35,447 nt of DNA, taken from NCBI GenBank assembly GCA_937967795.1, contig CALBSK010000034.1, forward strand, positions 1 through 35,447, written 5' to 3'. The notes below the pieces were generated by a model, which worked only from the letters and a program-made list of their open reading frames with translations, ran no database searches and was not told where the DNA came from. A program made the translations under genes and the position numbers. Source of the stretch: an uncultured Alphaproteobacteria bacterium (GTDB lineage: Bacteria > Pseudomonadota > Alphaproteobacteria > UBA9655). This document shows, piece by piece, positions 1 to 7,197 of the stretch (its first letter is position 1; every line of letters starts with the position of its first letter).

Positions 1-450
1 CAATTTTTCAAGACATACTTTGAGCTCGGGATCCTGAACAACCTCTGTCTGACTCTCAACCCATTCTTTTTCCTCTGGAGAAAGAAGGTAAGGGGATGCT
101 TTTTGAGGGCTTTCTTGAGAATATATAAAACCATGAGTCATATGAAGTTTGGAAAGGGCTTTGTATCCAAAAAATATATTGACCTGTTCCAAAATCAAAT
201 CTTGGGCATAGTGAAGGAGCAGAGCCCCTGAGGACGTTACGTTTAAATGAAGGGTCCCTTCTGTTTTCTTACCTCGCGGAAAAGTAATTTTTTCTGCCAA
301 CGCAAGGCGCGCGAACTTCTCTCCTACAATTTGAGACCAGTGAGTGATGATTTTACCTTCCATGAGCCCGCGCACTTTAAAAACAGGTTTTATGATATTC
401 TGTGTATAAAAACCTAGGCGCGTGGGCAGCATCTTGTTAGGGTGTTTCAT
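1..450 (-). CDS. dciA: DciA/DUF721-family protein, 3' part outside window
   Basis: An open frame runs on the minus strand from an ATG at 450 to the window edge with no stop in 150 codons, so the gene is cut by the edge. It begins MKHPNKMLPTRLG and contains a DUF721-type core: the GLMEGKIITHWSQIVGEKFA stretch (about residues 29-48) and a later LHLNVTSSGALLLHYAQDL stretch (about 72-90), the usual 'W..iVG..la' and 'L.v.v.sga.a..l' signatures. The DciA family loads the replicative helicase DnaB in bacteria without DnaC. In alphaproteobacteria a DUF721 gene is commonly divergent from mutY, as here, with only 35 bases between the two starts. The family call is from motifs and context; the helicase-loading role is family knowledge. 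Confidence 0.8.
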   Translation of the reverse strand, partial: MKHPNKMLPTRLGFYTQNIIKPVFKVRGLMEGKIITHWSQIVGEKFARLALAEKITFPRGKKTEGTLHLNVTSSGALLLHYAQDLILEQVNIFFGYKALSKLHMTHGFIYSQESPQKASPYLLSPEEKEWVESQTEVVQDPELKVCLEKL

Positions 451-485
451 AGAATGAAAATAAGCGCTTTTAAAAGGTTTGGAAA

Positions 486-1445
486 GTGTTTTCAGAGAAA
501 CTTCTCACTTGGTATGATCGAGAGAAACGAGAACTCCCCTGGCGTAGGGTCGTCAATAACCCTTATCATACCTGGCTAAGTGAGATTATGTTGCAACAGA
601 CGACAGTGGCAACAGTCATTCCCTATTTTCAAACCTTTATCCATAAATGGCCGACTCTTCAAAATCTAGCGTCTGCCTCTCTCGATGACGTCCTCATCCA
701 ATGGCAAGGGTTGGGGTATTATTCAAGAGCACGTAACCTTCATCGATGCGCTCAAACTCTGGCACATGTGTTTCCCACAAAAGAAGAAGAGCTTTTAAAA
801 CTTCCCGGAATTGGACCCTATACAGCTGCAGCTATTGCTTCTATCGCCTTTGATCAAAAGGCAGCGGCTGTGGATGGGAATGTTCTTCGCGTTATGAGTC
901 GATACTTTGCCATAGATGTTCCAAAACCTATCGAAGACGTCAAAGAAAAGTTAAAAACTTTGCTTCCTAATGAACGGTGCGGAGATTTTACGCAAGCGCT
1001 CATGGAACTAGGGGCCCTAGTTTGCCGCCCGAAAAATCCTTTGTGTCACGTGTGTCCCTTTTTAGAAAACTGCCAGGCTTATTCTTCAGGAAAAGTTGAT
1101 GTTTTGCCTGTAAGGAATCTGAAGAAAAAACTTCCGACGCGCTATGCGACTGCTTATATCATAAGACAAGAAGATGGGGCACTGCTACTCCGGAAACGCC
1201 CTACCCGTGGGCTGTTAGGAGGGATGATGGAAGTTCCCACGACAGCATGGGAAGAAACCAAAACAGAAAGGGAAGGACCCGTTGTGAGACATACCTTTAC
1301 CCATTTTCATTTTGAAGTTGAAGTCTGTCATTTGAAAGACCCTTCAGGATTTGAAGGAATTTGGGTTCATCCGAAAGATTTAAAAAATTATGCTCTCCCA
1401 ACCCTTATGAAGAAAATCATTAAAGTGGGTTTAAAAAAGCTTTAA
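486..1445 (+). CDS. mutY: A/G-specific adenine glycosylase MutY
   Basis: Removes adenine mispaired with 8-oxoguanine in base-excision repair. The 319-residue protein has the full architecture: catalytic Glu in SEIMLQQT (near residue 33), helix-hairpin-helix LPGIGPYTAAAIAS (about 106-119), catalytic Asp in AVDGNVLR (about 128-135), a [4Fe-4S] cluster ligand set C-x6-C-x2-C-x5-C in CRPKNPLCHVCPFLENC, and a C-terminal NUDIX-like 8-oxoG recognition domain (ATAYIIRQEDG to HTFTHFHFEVEV). The start is a GTG at 486; the ATG at 454 is in another frame that closes early. The last 26 bases overlap the convergent rnhB gene. It is divergent from the DciA-like gene, so the two probably share a compact promoter region. 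Confidence 0.95.
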   Translation: MFSEKLLTWYDREKRELPWRRVVNNPYHTWLSEIMLQQTTVATVIPYFQTFIHKWPTLQNLASASLDDVLIQWQGLGYYSRARNLHRCAQTLAHVFPTKEEELLKLPGIGPYTAAAIASIAFDQKAAAVDGNVLRVMSRYFAIDVPKPIEDVKEKLKTLLPNERCGDFTQALMELGALVCRPKNPLCHVCPFLENCQAYSSGKVDVLPVRNLKKKLPTRYATAYIIRQEDGALLLRKRPTRGLLGGMMEVPTTAWEETKTEREGPVVRHTFTHFHFEVEVCHLKDPSGFEGIWVHPKDLKNYALPTLMKKIIKVGLKKL

Positions 1446-2040
1446 TAGGAGCAAAGCTTTTACGATGATGAGCAGTCAGCCCATGAATCTTGAGGGCTTT
1501 TTGATGTTCTGCCGTACCATAACCTGCATTCCGTTCCCACCCATAATAAGGAAAAGTTTGAGAGAGGTCTTCCATCATTCGATCCCGGCTCACTTTTGCA
1601 ATGATCGAAGCGGCTGCGATTGAAAGACTGAGATTATCTCCCCCAATCACAGGGCGAGTTTGGATATTCTCAAATGAAGGAATATATTTTCCATCAACCA
1701 AAAGAGCGTCTGGTTTGAAAGAAAGGGTGTTAACCGCCCTTTTCATGGCAAGAAATGTTGCTTGGAGAATATTTAGAGAATCAATTTCTTCAACGGAAGC
1801 GATACCAATCCCATAGTGAAAAAGTTCCAAATTTAAAAGATCTTTATAAAGAGCTTCTCGCTTCAGTTTAGAAAGCTTTTTAGAATCTTGAATTGTTTCA
1901 AACCATAAGGAAGGAAGGGAGGAAGGGTCTTCAAAAACAGCAACGGCCGCAACAACAGGCCCCGCCCACGGTCCTCTTCCCGCTTCATCAATACCTCCAA
2001 CTCGGCCTTTATAAGCAGACTCAATCTTGAGAGTGGGCAC
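1420..2040 (-). CDS. rnhB: Ribonuclease HII
   Basis: Cleaves RNA in RNA-DNA hybrids and at single ribonucleotides in DNA. The 206-residue protein carries the type 2 RNase H signature GGIDEAGRGPWAGPVVAAVA near residue 15 (first catalytic Asp-Glu), DALLVDGKYIP mid-protein, and SIIAKVSRDRMM followed by the YGWERNAGYGT block typical of RnhB. The start codon is GTG at 2040. It overlaps the end of the upstream antiporter gene by 20 bases, so translational coupling is likely, and its own 3' end overlaps convergent mutY. Length and motifs are normal for the family. Confidence 0.95.
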   Translation of the reverse strand: MPTLKIESAYKGRVGGIDEAGRGPWAGPVVAAVAVFEDPSSLPSLWFETIQDSKKLSKLKREALYKDLLNLELFHYGIGIASVEEIDSLNILQATFLAMKRAVNTLSFKPDALLVDGKYIPSFENIQTRPVIGGDNLSLSIAAASIIAKVSRDRMMEDLSQTFPYYGWERNAGYGTAEHQKALKIHGLTAHHRKSFAPIKAFLNPL

Positions 2041-3304
2041 GGCGTGATAACTTTTTTTTATATTTTTTGTAAAGGTCTCTTATGAGAGAAACTTCTTGCC
2101 CAAATAAGAGATTCAAAAGACGTGCAAGGGGCGTGGCACGATTCGGAGAAAGTTCATGAAGCCTTTTTGCGGTTGTGAGCCAAACGGGACTCAATATTAA
2201 GGAAAGAACCGTTAAAGAAACGATAAGATTTGTTCCATAATCGTTCACGATCCCCACTTCCTCTCCGACGGTTGCAAGAAGAAAAGAAAATTCCCCAAGC
2301 TGCCCAAGCACAACACCTGATAAGAAAGAGATCGTCCAGGGTTGTCTTAAAAGGTGGAGAATGCTGATATTAAGTGCTGTTTTACCGAGGGTAATAAAAA
2401 ATAAAATCATCAATACCTTGCTTAAATTTTGCCATATAAAATTAAGGTCAAGAAGAAGGCCGATTGAAAGAAAAAAGACCATCATCAGAACACTATAAAT
2501 AGGTGTCATGCGATCTATCATGATTTGACGTTCATGACTGTTTCCCATAACTAACCCTGCTAAAAAAGCTCCATAAGCTGCAGAAAGACCCGAAAGACCG
2601 GCAACGGCCGCCGCTCCAAAGCATAAAGTGAGCCCCATCAACGGCGTAAGGTCTGTGTGACCCACAACCATTCGTAAAAAAGGAAGACGAATGCGTTCCT
2701 TGCGACTTAAATACCAAACAAGAAGGACCAGAAGTCCTATTGTAATTGAAATTTTAATGAGCATAAGAGAGAGATTCAAATTTCCTTGAGGGTGGAGTCC
2801 TCTGATAATAAGGATCATAGGAACGATAGCGAGGTCTTGAGCAACAAGCACACCTATCGTAAGACGTCCTGTTTCTGTCTTAAGCTCTCCAATCGTATCC
2901 AGCATCTTAACAGCAACAGCTGTACTGCTGAGCGCGAAAACAAAGGCTAAAAGAAGGGTTAAATTGAGAGGCCAATGGAAAAGTTGAGCGAGAGGGAAGG
3001 CGATCGCCAGGCCCCCTACCACTTGAAGGGCAATACAGGCAACCGAAATAGGCCAAATTTTGACAAAAGGCCGCAAACTAAGTTCCATTCCTACTACAAA
3101 AAGGAGCATAAGAACGCCCAGCTCGGCTAGCATAGAGACGGTTTCTCGGTTTTCAATAAACCCAAAAAGAGAGGGCCCTAAGATCACGCCTGCTAAGATA
3201 TAACCTAGAATGGCAGGTTGTTTGAACTTCTCAAGAACAATGCCGCAAGCAAGGGCCGCGGTAACCACAATAGCTATTTCTGTCAGAGCGCTTTCAATAT
3301 GCAT
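2021..3304 (-). CDS. KefB/KefC-type (CPA2) cation:proton antiporter
   Basis: A 427-residue inner-membrane protein with about a dozen hydrophobic segments and the Na+/H+ exchanger fold sequence features of the CPA2 family: EKFKQPAILGYILAGVILGP near the N-terminus, ELGVLMLLFVVGMEL, FALSSTAVAVKML, GVLVAQDLAIVPM and SAAYGAFLAGLVMG, then GQLGEFSFLLATVGEE. The Gln-Asp of VAQDLA is the ion-binding site in this family. It stops after the membrane domain with a short basic tail; the cytoplasmic TrkA-N/RCK domain found in KefB and KefC is absent, so gating by nucleotide or glutathione is not expected. It probably exchanges K+ or Na+ for protons. The 3' end overlaps rnhB by 20 bases, forming an antiporter-rnhB unit. 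Confidence 0.85.
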   Translation of the reverse strand: MHIESALTEIAIVVTAALACGIVLEKFKQPAILGYILAGVILGPSLFGFIENRETVSMLAELGVLMLLFVVGMELSLRPFVKIWPISVACIALQVVGGLAIAFPLAQLFHWPLNLTLLLAFVFALSSTAVAVKMLDTIGELKTETGRLTIGVLVAQDLAIVPMILIIRGLHPQGNLNLSLMLIKISITIGLLVLLVWYLSRKERIRLPFLRMVVGHTDLTPLMGLTLCFGAAAVAGLSGLSAAYGAFLAGLVMGNSHERQIMIDRMTPIYSVLMMVFFLSIGLLLDLNFIWQNLSKVLMILFFITLGKTALNISILHLLRQPWTISFLSGVVLGQLGEFSFLLATVGEEVGIVNDYGTNLIVSLTVLSLILSPVWLTTAKRLHELSPNRATPLARLLNLLFGQEVSLIRDLYKKYKKKLSRRAHSQD

Positions 3305-3404
3305 GAATCAAACTTAACATGAGATCCGAATTTTTTAAACCCATCATCCTCTTTATGGCTCGCTTTACGAATGATAGAATTTTAGACATTTTCTTTAAAA
3401 GCAT

Positions 3405-3896
3405 TCAAAAGTAAATTGGATAAGCTAAAAAAAGAAACGCGATAAGAGCATAGCCCACACAAAAAAGCACAGGAATGCTTTTTTCTGTTGAAGACAGGGA
3501 TTCTTTCCCTTTTCGCCTTCCAAGTTTATTAAGCGAAAATGTAAAAATTTTAGCAGGGAGAAACTGTTCAATTTTAACAAGCATTTCATTTCTAATATCA
3601 ATACTTTTCTTTATACTGGAGAGCGCTTTTATCCAAAACAGAGACATAATGAAGCCAAATAAAATGGCAACCCAGATAAATATGTTTTTTGAAGGGGGGC
3701 TCTCTATTGGCATATCTTTTATATAGGATATAGCTCCAAAAATTACTCCGTTCAGAGCAATCCAAAAGTTATTTAAACTCTCACGGTTATCATTCGTTTT
3801 GTTAAGAGATTCGCTAAGAATTCTATATTGCTCTAAAAGCAAAGGCTTATCTTTTTCACTGTCCAAATTAATAAATTTCGTTTCCTTTTCTTTCAT
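3405..3896 (-). CDS. Small membrane protein resembling the RipA-type family
   Basis: A 163-residue protein beginning MKEKETKFINLD. A charged N-terminal region is followed by LLLEQYRILSESLNKTNDNR (about 19-38) and three hydrophobic stretches at about 45-60, 72-91 and 143-161. The 'LEQY..l.e...k...R...n.fw..ln..i' pattern before the first membrane segment resembles the RipA-like octameric membrane protein family known from Francisella and scattered proteobacteria. No catalytic motif is visible. Function is unknown. It stands alone: 100 bases separate it from the antiporter gene downstream and about 160 bases from the divergent ferritin-like gene. Confidence 0.55.
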   Translation of the reverse strand: MKEKETKFINLDSEKDKPLLLEQYRILSESLNKTNDNRESLNNFWIALNGVIFGAISYIKDMPIESPPSKNIFIWVAILFGFIMSLFWIKALSSIKKSIDIRNEMLVKIEQFLPAKIFTFSLNKLGRRKGKESLSSTEKSIPVLFCVGYALIAFLFLAYPIYF

Positions 3897-4031
3897 ATTT
3901 TAGCCCTTAAAGCCTTATGATGAGTCCACTTTATTTTCTCAAAGAAAAACGGATTTACTTATCCCCATCTTAAATTATTTAAATTTCATAACAAATTGAA
4001 ACTCTTACAATAATTAAACTTTAAAACGTGA

Positions 4032-4053
4032 TATCGATTAGAGACAATCGATA
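4032..4053. promoter_or_regulatory. Perfect dyad upstream of the ferritin-like gene
   Basis: TATCGATT and AATCGATA form a perfect 8-base inverted repeat around a 6-base spacer (AGAGAC), ending 33 bases before the probable ATG at 4087. It could be a repressor operator or a hairpin at the 5' end of the transcript. No regulator is identifiable from sequence alone. Confidence 0.4.
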
Positions 4054-4086
4054 GTATGAATGAACATAGAGGTAGGAAACATAAAG

Positions 4087-4539
4087 ATGACAGGTAAATC
4101 TCACCCACATGAAAAATTTATTAATGAATTAAAAGACTTACTCCAGTTGGATTATGCTGCGGTAGAGGCGTACGATTCAGCGATCGAACGATTTAAAAAT
4201 GAAACTTTTAAAATGAAATTTCAAGAGTTCAGAAATGATCATCATCGCCATATAAAAAATGTTACTGAATATCTTAAAAAAATAGGAGGTGACTACCCCA
4301 CAGGAGCAGGAATAAAAAAAATTTTAACCCAAGGAAAAGTTATTTTAGCCAATCTGGCAGGCGATATTTCCCTTTTAAAGGCTATGAAGAGTAACGAATT
4401 AGAAACAACAGAAGCCTACAAACACATAAACGCTTATCCAGATATACCCTCAGATATTAAAGATGCCTTATTGGACGGATACCAAGACGAAAAGAGACAT
4501 CTATTATGGATAGAAAAGGAATTAGATAAATCGTGGTAA
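4087..4539 (+). CDS. Ferritin-like four-helix-bundle protein (DUF2383 type)
   Basis: A 150-residue helical protein with four segments carrying metal-ligand pairs typical of diiron ferritin-like proteins: LDYAAVEAYDSAIE (Glu27), FQEFRNDHHRHI (Glu47 with His52-55), NELETTEAYKH (Glu104-109, His113) and YQDEKRHLLWIE (Glu135, His138). This matches the DUF2383/PA2169-like family, which occurs beside stress and iron-handling genes; the biochemical role is not established. The ATG at 4087 is preferred because AGGTAGG lies 10 bases upstream; an in-frame ATG at 4060 would add nine residues but has no ribosome binding site. A perfect dyad lies upstream. The next gene downstream encodes another diiron protein, the alternative oxidase. 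Confidence 0.75.
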   Translation: MTGKSHPHEKFINELKDLLQLDYAAVEAYDSAIERFKNETFKMKFQEFRNDHHRHIKNVTEYLKKIGGDYPTGAGIKKILTQGKVILANLAGDISLLKAMKSNELETTEAYKHINAYPDIPSDIKDALLDGYQDEKRHLLWIEKELDKSW

Positions 4540-4899
4540 CGGTTACTTTCCTTTAACAGCGCGTTGGAGAAGACTAGGTTCCATAGGCACTAGGCGAGTA
4601 AAGGATAATTTTAGGTTTGTGCAAATGCCCTTAACATACGCCGCTTTCGGTTGTTAATGGGCTTCTCTCTCCCCTTTATTCTTCTTTTTTGTTCAACCAA
4701 AATTGTTGGCTCGTGCCCACAAGATTTGGGGATGGCTCTCTCTCTTGCAGCAATTAGGAGAAACGTAGAAACGACAGGTGTTCCCATAATATGTTATCTT
4801 TTCTCACCTAATCTCTTCTCATCATTTTTTAATGTAACTTTAATTCCCATTCTTATTTCATCAATAATCCTATTATTTATTTTTAAATTCAATTAATAA
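4540..4899. other. Gap with no supported gene
   Basis: About 360 bases between the ferritin-like gene and the alternative oxidase promoter. A plus-strand open frame of 81 codons (4651-4896) starts with TTG, has no ribosome binding site and matches no family I recognise; its minus-strand shadow is also partly open. The segment may be a decayed gene, but nothing in it can be named. Confidence 0.4.
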
Positions 4900-4928
4900 T
4901 TTACTTTTTTTGTCTATAAGGTTATACT
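4900..4928 (+). promoter_or_regulatory. Sigma-70-type promoter of the alternative oxidase gene
   Basis: A -35 box TTTACT (4900-4905) and a -10 box TATACT (4923-4928) are separated by exactly 17 bases. Transcription would start near 4935, leaving a leader of roughly 28 bases before the ATG at 4963. The fit to consensus is good (4/6 and 5/6). Confidence 0.65.
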
Positions 4929-4962
4929 GAGGCTACCCCTATTTTTATTATTTATTTAACCG

Positions 4963-5586
4963 ATGCACTCTAAAACTTACACTACGAAACATCATGTTCC
5001 CCAAAATTTTAGAGATAAAGTGGCTCTGTGCCTTGTGAAATTCATGCGATTTTTTGCAGATGCTTTTTTTAAGAAAAGATATGGCCATAGAGCTATCGTT
5101 CTTGAGACGATTGCAGCCATTCCTGGGATGATAGGGGCGATGCTAAAACACCTTCAATGTCTTCGACAGATAAAAGATGATCACGGGTGGATTCATACCT
5201 TGCTCGATGAAGCAGAAAATGAGCGTATGCATCTCATGACCTTCATTCATATCGCTCAACCTAATCTTTTAGAAAGATTCATTATTATAATCGCGCAGGT
5301 TCTTTTTTTCACTTTTTATCTTATTCTTTATCTTTGTTCACCTTATACAGCTCACCGGGTAGTAGGTTATTTAGAAGAAGAAGCGATTGTAAGCTATTCC
5401 CAATATCTCAAAGAAGTTGAAGAAGGAAGGATGCCCAATACAGCCATCCCCCCCATTGCTCATTCTTATTGGAAATTAGGGAAAGACGCGCGTCTAGCTG
5501 ACCTGATTGAAAAGGTCAGGCAGGATGAATGCCGCCATAGAGACGTGAACCACGCTTATGCGGAGCATCTCATTAAAAAGAGATGA
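4963..5586 (+). CDS. aox: Alternative oxidase (diiron ubiquinol oxidase)
   Basis: Oxidises ubiquinol and reduces oxygen to water without pumping protons; cyanide-insensitive, on the cytoplasmic face of the inner membrane. The 207-residue protein shows all the hallmark ligands: Glu48 in VLETIAAIPGM, Glu87 and His90 in AENERMHLMTF, the VGYLEEEA box (138-140), and Glu189 and His192 in RQDECRHRDVNHAY. A hydrophobic hairpin lies at about 104-126. The length suits bacterial members, which lack the mitochondrial targeting region. It is monocistronic: a good promoter lies upstream and a bidirectional hairpin terminator about 90 bases downstream. The same window encodes an aa3 oxidase, so quinol oxidation can bypass the cytochrome branch. 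AOX genes are patchily distributed among alphaproteobacteria. Confidence 0.93.
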   Translation: MHSKTYTTKHHVPQNFRDKVALCLVKFMRFFADAFFKKRYGHRAIVLETIAAIPGMIGAMLKHLQCLRQIKDDHGWIHTLLDEAENERMHLMTFIHIAQPNLLERFIIIIAQVLFFTFYLILYLCSPYTAHRVVGYLEEEAIVSYSQYLKEVEEGRMPNTAIPPIAHSYWKLGKDARLADLIEKVRQDECRHRDVNHAYAEHLIKKR

Positions 5587-5670
5587 CCCCTTCTATTCTC
5601 CCTCAAAAGAGTTATTATAATGACGATTTTGTTAGGTTTTTTTGTGCTTTCATTTCTATAATGGCATTGA

Positions 5671-5708
5671 AAAACATGCCCTCTTTATTCTTTGGAGGGC
5701 ACGTTTTT
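5671..5708. terminator. Bidirectional hairpin terminator
   Basis: TGCCCTC (5677-5683) pairs with GAGGGCA (5695-5701), flanked by an A run on the left and GTTTTT on the right, so it can act as a Rho-independent terminator for the alternative oxidase gene on plus and the DUF2795 gene on minus. It lies between the two convergent genes. Confidence 0.7.
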
Positions 5709-5734
5709 AAATTTTCTTTTTATATTTTTCTATT

Positions 5735-5983
5735 TTACTGGATTTTACTTACTTCTTTGTTTACATCTACAGTGCTCCCATATTCTTTATCTTCAAAGCG
5801 TTTAAGAACATCCAGCACATCTTGAGGAGCCCCATTATTGTGCGCCTGATTAACCAAATCTTTCTTCTCCGCAGGATAATGAATCCCTTTAAGATATCTT
5901 TCGATTGCAGCAGGGCTTGCCTTGTCGGGATTTCCCATGCCACCTTCACTTGCTTTTCTTCCGCCTTCTGTTGTACCAGCCAT
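5735..5983 (-). CDS. DUF2795-domain protein with a Gly-rich stress-type N-terminus
   Basis: An 82-residue soluble protein. Residues 1-20 (MAGTTEGGRKASEGG...) resemble the KGG repeats of stress-induced con-10/GsiB-like proteins. Residues about 26-75 form a DUF2795 domain: IERYLKGIHYPAEKKDLV, then HNNGAPQDVLDVLKRF. DUF2795 proteins are small helical proteins of unknown function, often expressed under general stress. The start is secure: AAGGAGGA lies 5 bases upstream of the ATG at 5983. An inverted repeat (6013-6036) sits in its upstream region. It faces the alternative oxidase gene across a shared terminator. Function is inferred only at the level of 'stress-associated'. Confidence 0.8.
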   Translation of the reverse strand: MAGTTEGGRKASEGGMGNPDKASPAAIERYLKGIHYPAEKKDLVNQAHNNGAPQDVLDVLKRFEDKEYGSTVDVNKEVSKIQ

Positions 5984-6012
5984 CGTCTTCCTCCTTCATT
6001 TGGTTAGTTTAT

Positions 6013-6036
6013 AGAGAGAATAGTGCGCTTCTCTCT
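6013..6036. promoter_or_regulatory. GAGA/TCTC dyad upstream of the DUF2795 gene
   Basis: AGAGAGAA (6013-6020) and TTCTCTCT (6029-6036) are a perfect 8-base inverted repeat about 30 bases before the DUF2795 start; TATAAA (minus strand, 6008-6013) abuts it and could be a -10 box. A similar dyad precedes the neighbouring DUF2188 gene. An operator role is inference. Confidence 0.3.
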
Positions 6037-6259
6037 TTCACTTTTTAAAGTAACAAAATTATATTATTTATATAGTTTAATTTTTTTCTATTCTTCTAAA
6101 TAAATTTATATAAAATGAGTCAATTTGAGATCGAAAAACCTTCTCTTCTAGCAAAATGAATAGGAGAAATTTTCGAGAAACGCCCACCTTGTAGGGATGG
6201 GTAGTCCACGCAAAAGCCGGGGAACTACTTCACCTCTACAATTCAGAACCATCGAAAGA

Positions 6260-6844
6260 TTAATAACTTTCTACAATTTCAAAAGTTCCATCTTTTCGAT
6301 GGAGCACCACATGCCCCTGATCTTCTTCTTGGGCAAGCTCCCTCGCCTCATCTAATGCTTCTTGTTTAGAATCATAGGTTGAATAGCGAGAACCACGAAC
6401 TTCCTTCACATGCCATCTATCGTCATTGTGTGAATACGTGACATGGAAGAAATGAGAATTTGGGCTCCCTTCACCTCTGTTGCGCGTATTGCTTTGCTGG
6501 CGCCCCCTATTTCGTTGACGACCAAAACCATAATCATTAGGGCTCCCGCTTCGACTTCCGCTGTATTGATCATCATCTTCATAGTCTTCTTCCCCGTCTT
6601 TACCGCGGCCTCTGCTGGAGTAACTTCTACTTGAACTTCTTGTAGTTGAGCTCCTATCGTTCCGACCTTGATTATTTCGTTGCCAATCGTTATCATAATC
6701 CTGTTCACTTTCATCACGATAGTCTTCATCTTCTCTCTTTCGACCCCTTCGGGCAGAGCCCGTGTTTCTATTACGATGGTTACTATTTCGACTCTCATTT
6801 TGAGTGTTATAGTCTTCTCTTTCGCTCTTATTATCTTTTTCCAT
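6260..6844 (-). CDS. DUF2188-domain protein with long disordered Arg/Asp/Ser-rich N-terminus
   Basis: A 194-residue protein in two parts. Residues 1-130 are low-complexity, dominated by Arg, Asp, Glu, Ser, Asn and Gly (for example RRGRKREDEDYRDESEQDY), and are probably disordered. Residues about 131-194 are a DUF2188 domain: FHVTYSHNDDRWHVKEVRGS, then SKQEALDEARELAQEE and HVVLHRKDGTFEIVESY. DUF2188 is a small domain of unknown function found in many stress-associated bacterial proteins; normal members are little more than the domain, so the long tail is unusual. The ATG at 6844 has AAGGAAG upstream. A frame-shifted 173-codon frame overlaps it but is only a shadow of the repetitive region. Confidence 0.75.
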   Translation of the reverse strand: MEKDNKSEREDYNTQNESRNSNHRNRNTGSARRGRKREDEDYRDESEQDYDNDWQRNNQGRNDRSSTTRSSSRSYSSRGRGKDGEEDYEDDDQYSGSRSGSPNDYGFGRQRNRGRQQSNTRNRGEGSPNSHFFHVTYSHNDDRWHVKEVRGSRYSTYDSKQEALDEARELAQEEDQGHVVLHRKDGTFEIVESY

Positions 6845-6877
6845 TGTTTGTTCTTCCTTTCTTTTGTTTTATAATTT

Positions 6878-6896
6878 AAAAGAGAAAATCTCTTTT
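6878..6896. promoter_or_regulatory. GAGA/TCTC dyad upstream of the DUF2188 gene
   Basis: AAAAGAGA (6878-6885) and TCTCTTTT (6889-6896) form a perfect 8-base inverted repeat 34 bases upstream of the DUF2188 ATG. A TATAAA sequence on the minus strand lies between it and the gene. It resembles the dyad before the DUF2795 gene in its GAGA/TCTC core. Confidence 0.3.
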
Positions 6897-6927
6897 TAAA
6901 ATTATGGAATAAACAAGGCTTCTTCAA

Positions 6928-7197
6928 AAAGTTTATTTTTCGTTAAGAGTTCATCTCAAAATGATTTGGAAGCTTTTGACTTACCCACACCCATTTGAAG
7001 TAAAATTTCTCCTTTTATTGAAGTTGTCTATAGAACTCCAGCTTTTGAGTGGGATTTTTTTCGAAAAAGATACAGGTGTTTTAATCTGCTTCGTTGAAAA
7101 CCGTTTCAAAATTCACCTTTCAAAAAATACTTTTCCTTCGAATAATTAAAAAAGAAGCACATTGCTTACATCCCAAATATTAATTATGGAGAGAAAA
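6928..7197. other. Gap with no supported gene
   Basis: About 270 A+T-rich bases. The 62-codon plus-strand frame at 6961-7149 has no ribosome binding site and no recognisable family. The last bases before 7198 contain the ribosome binding site of the exported protein gene. Confidence 0.35.

Noticed and set aside
4651..4896. 81-codon frame between the ferritin-like gene and the alternative oxidase
   Set aside because: TTG start, no ribosome binding site, no recognisable family, and it runs into the promoter of the next gene.
6406..6927. 173-codon minus-strand frame overlapping the DUF2188 gene
   Set aside because: Shadow of the low-complexity region in another frame; the real frame ends in a recognisable DUF2188 domain and has the ribosome binding site.
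6961..7149. 62-codon plus-strand frame
   Set aside because: No ribosome binding site and no family likeness; A+T-rich region where such frames arise by chance.
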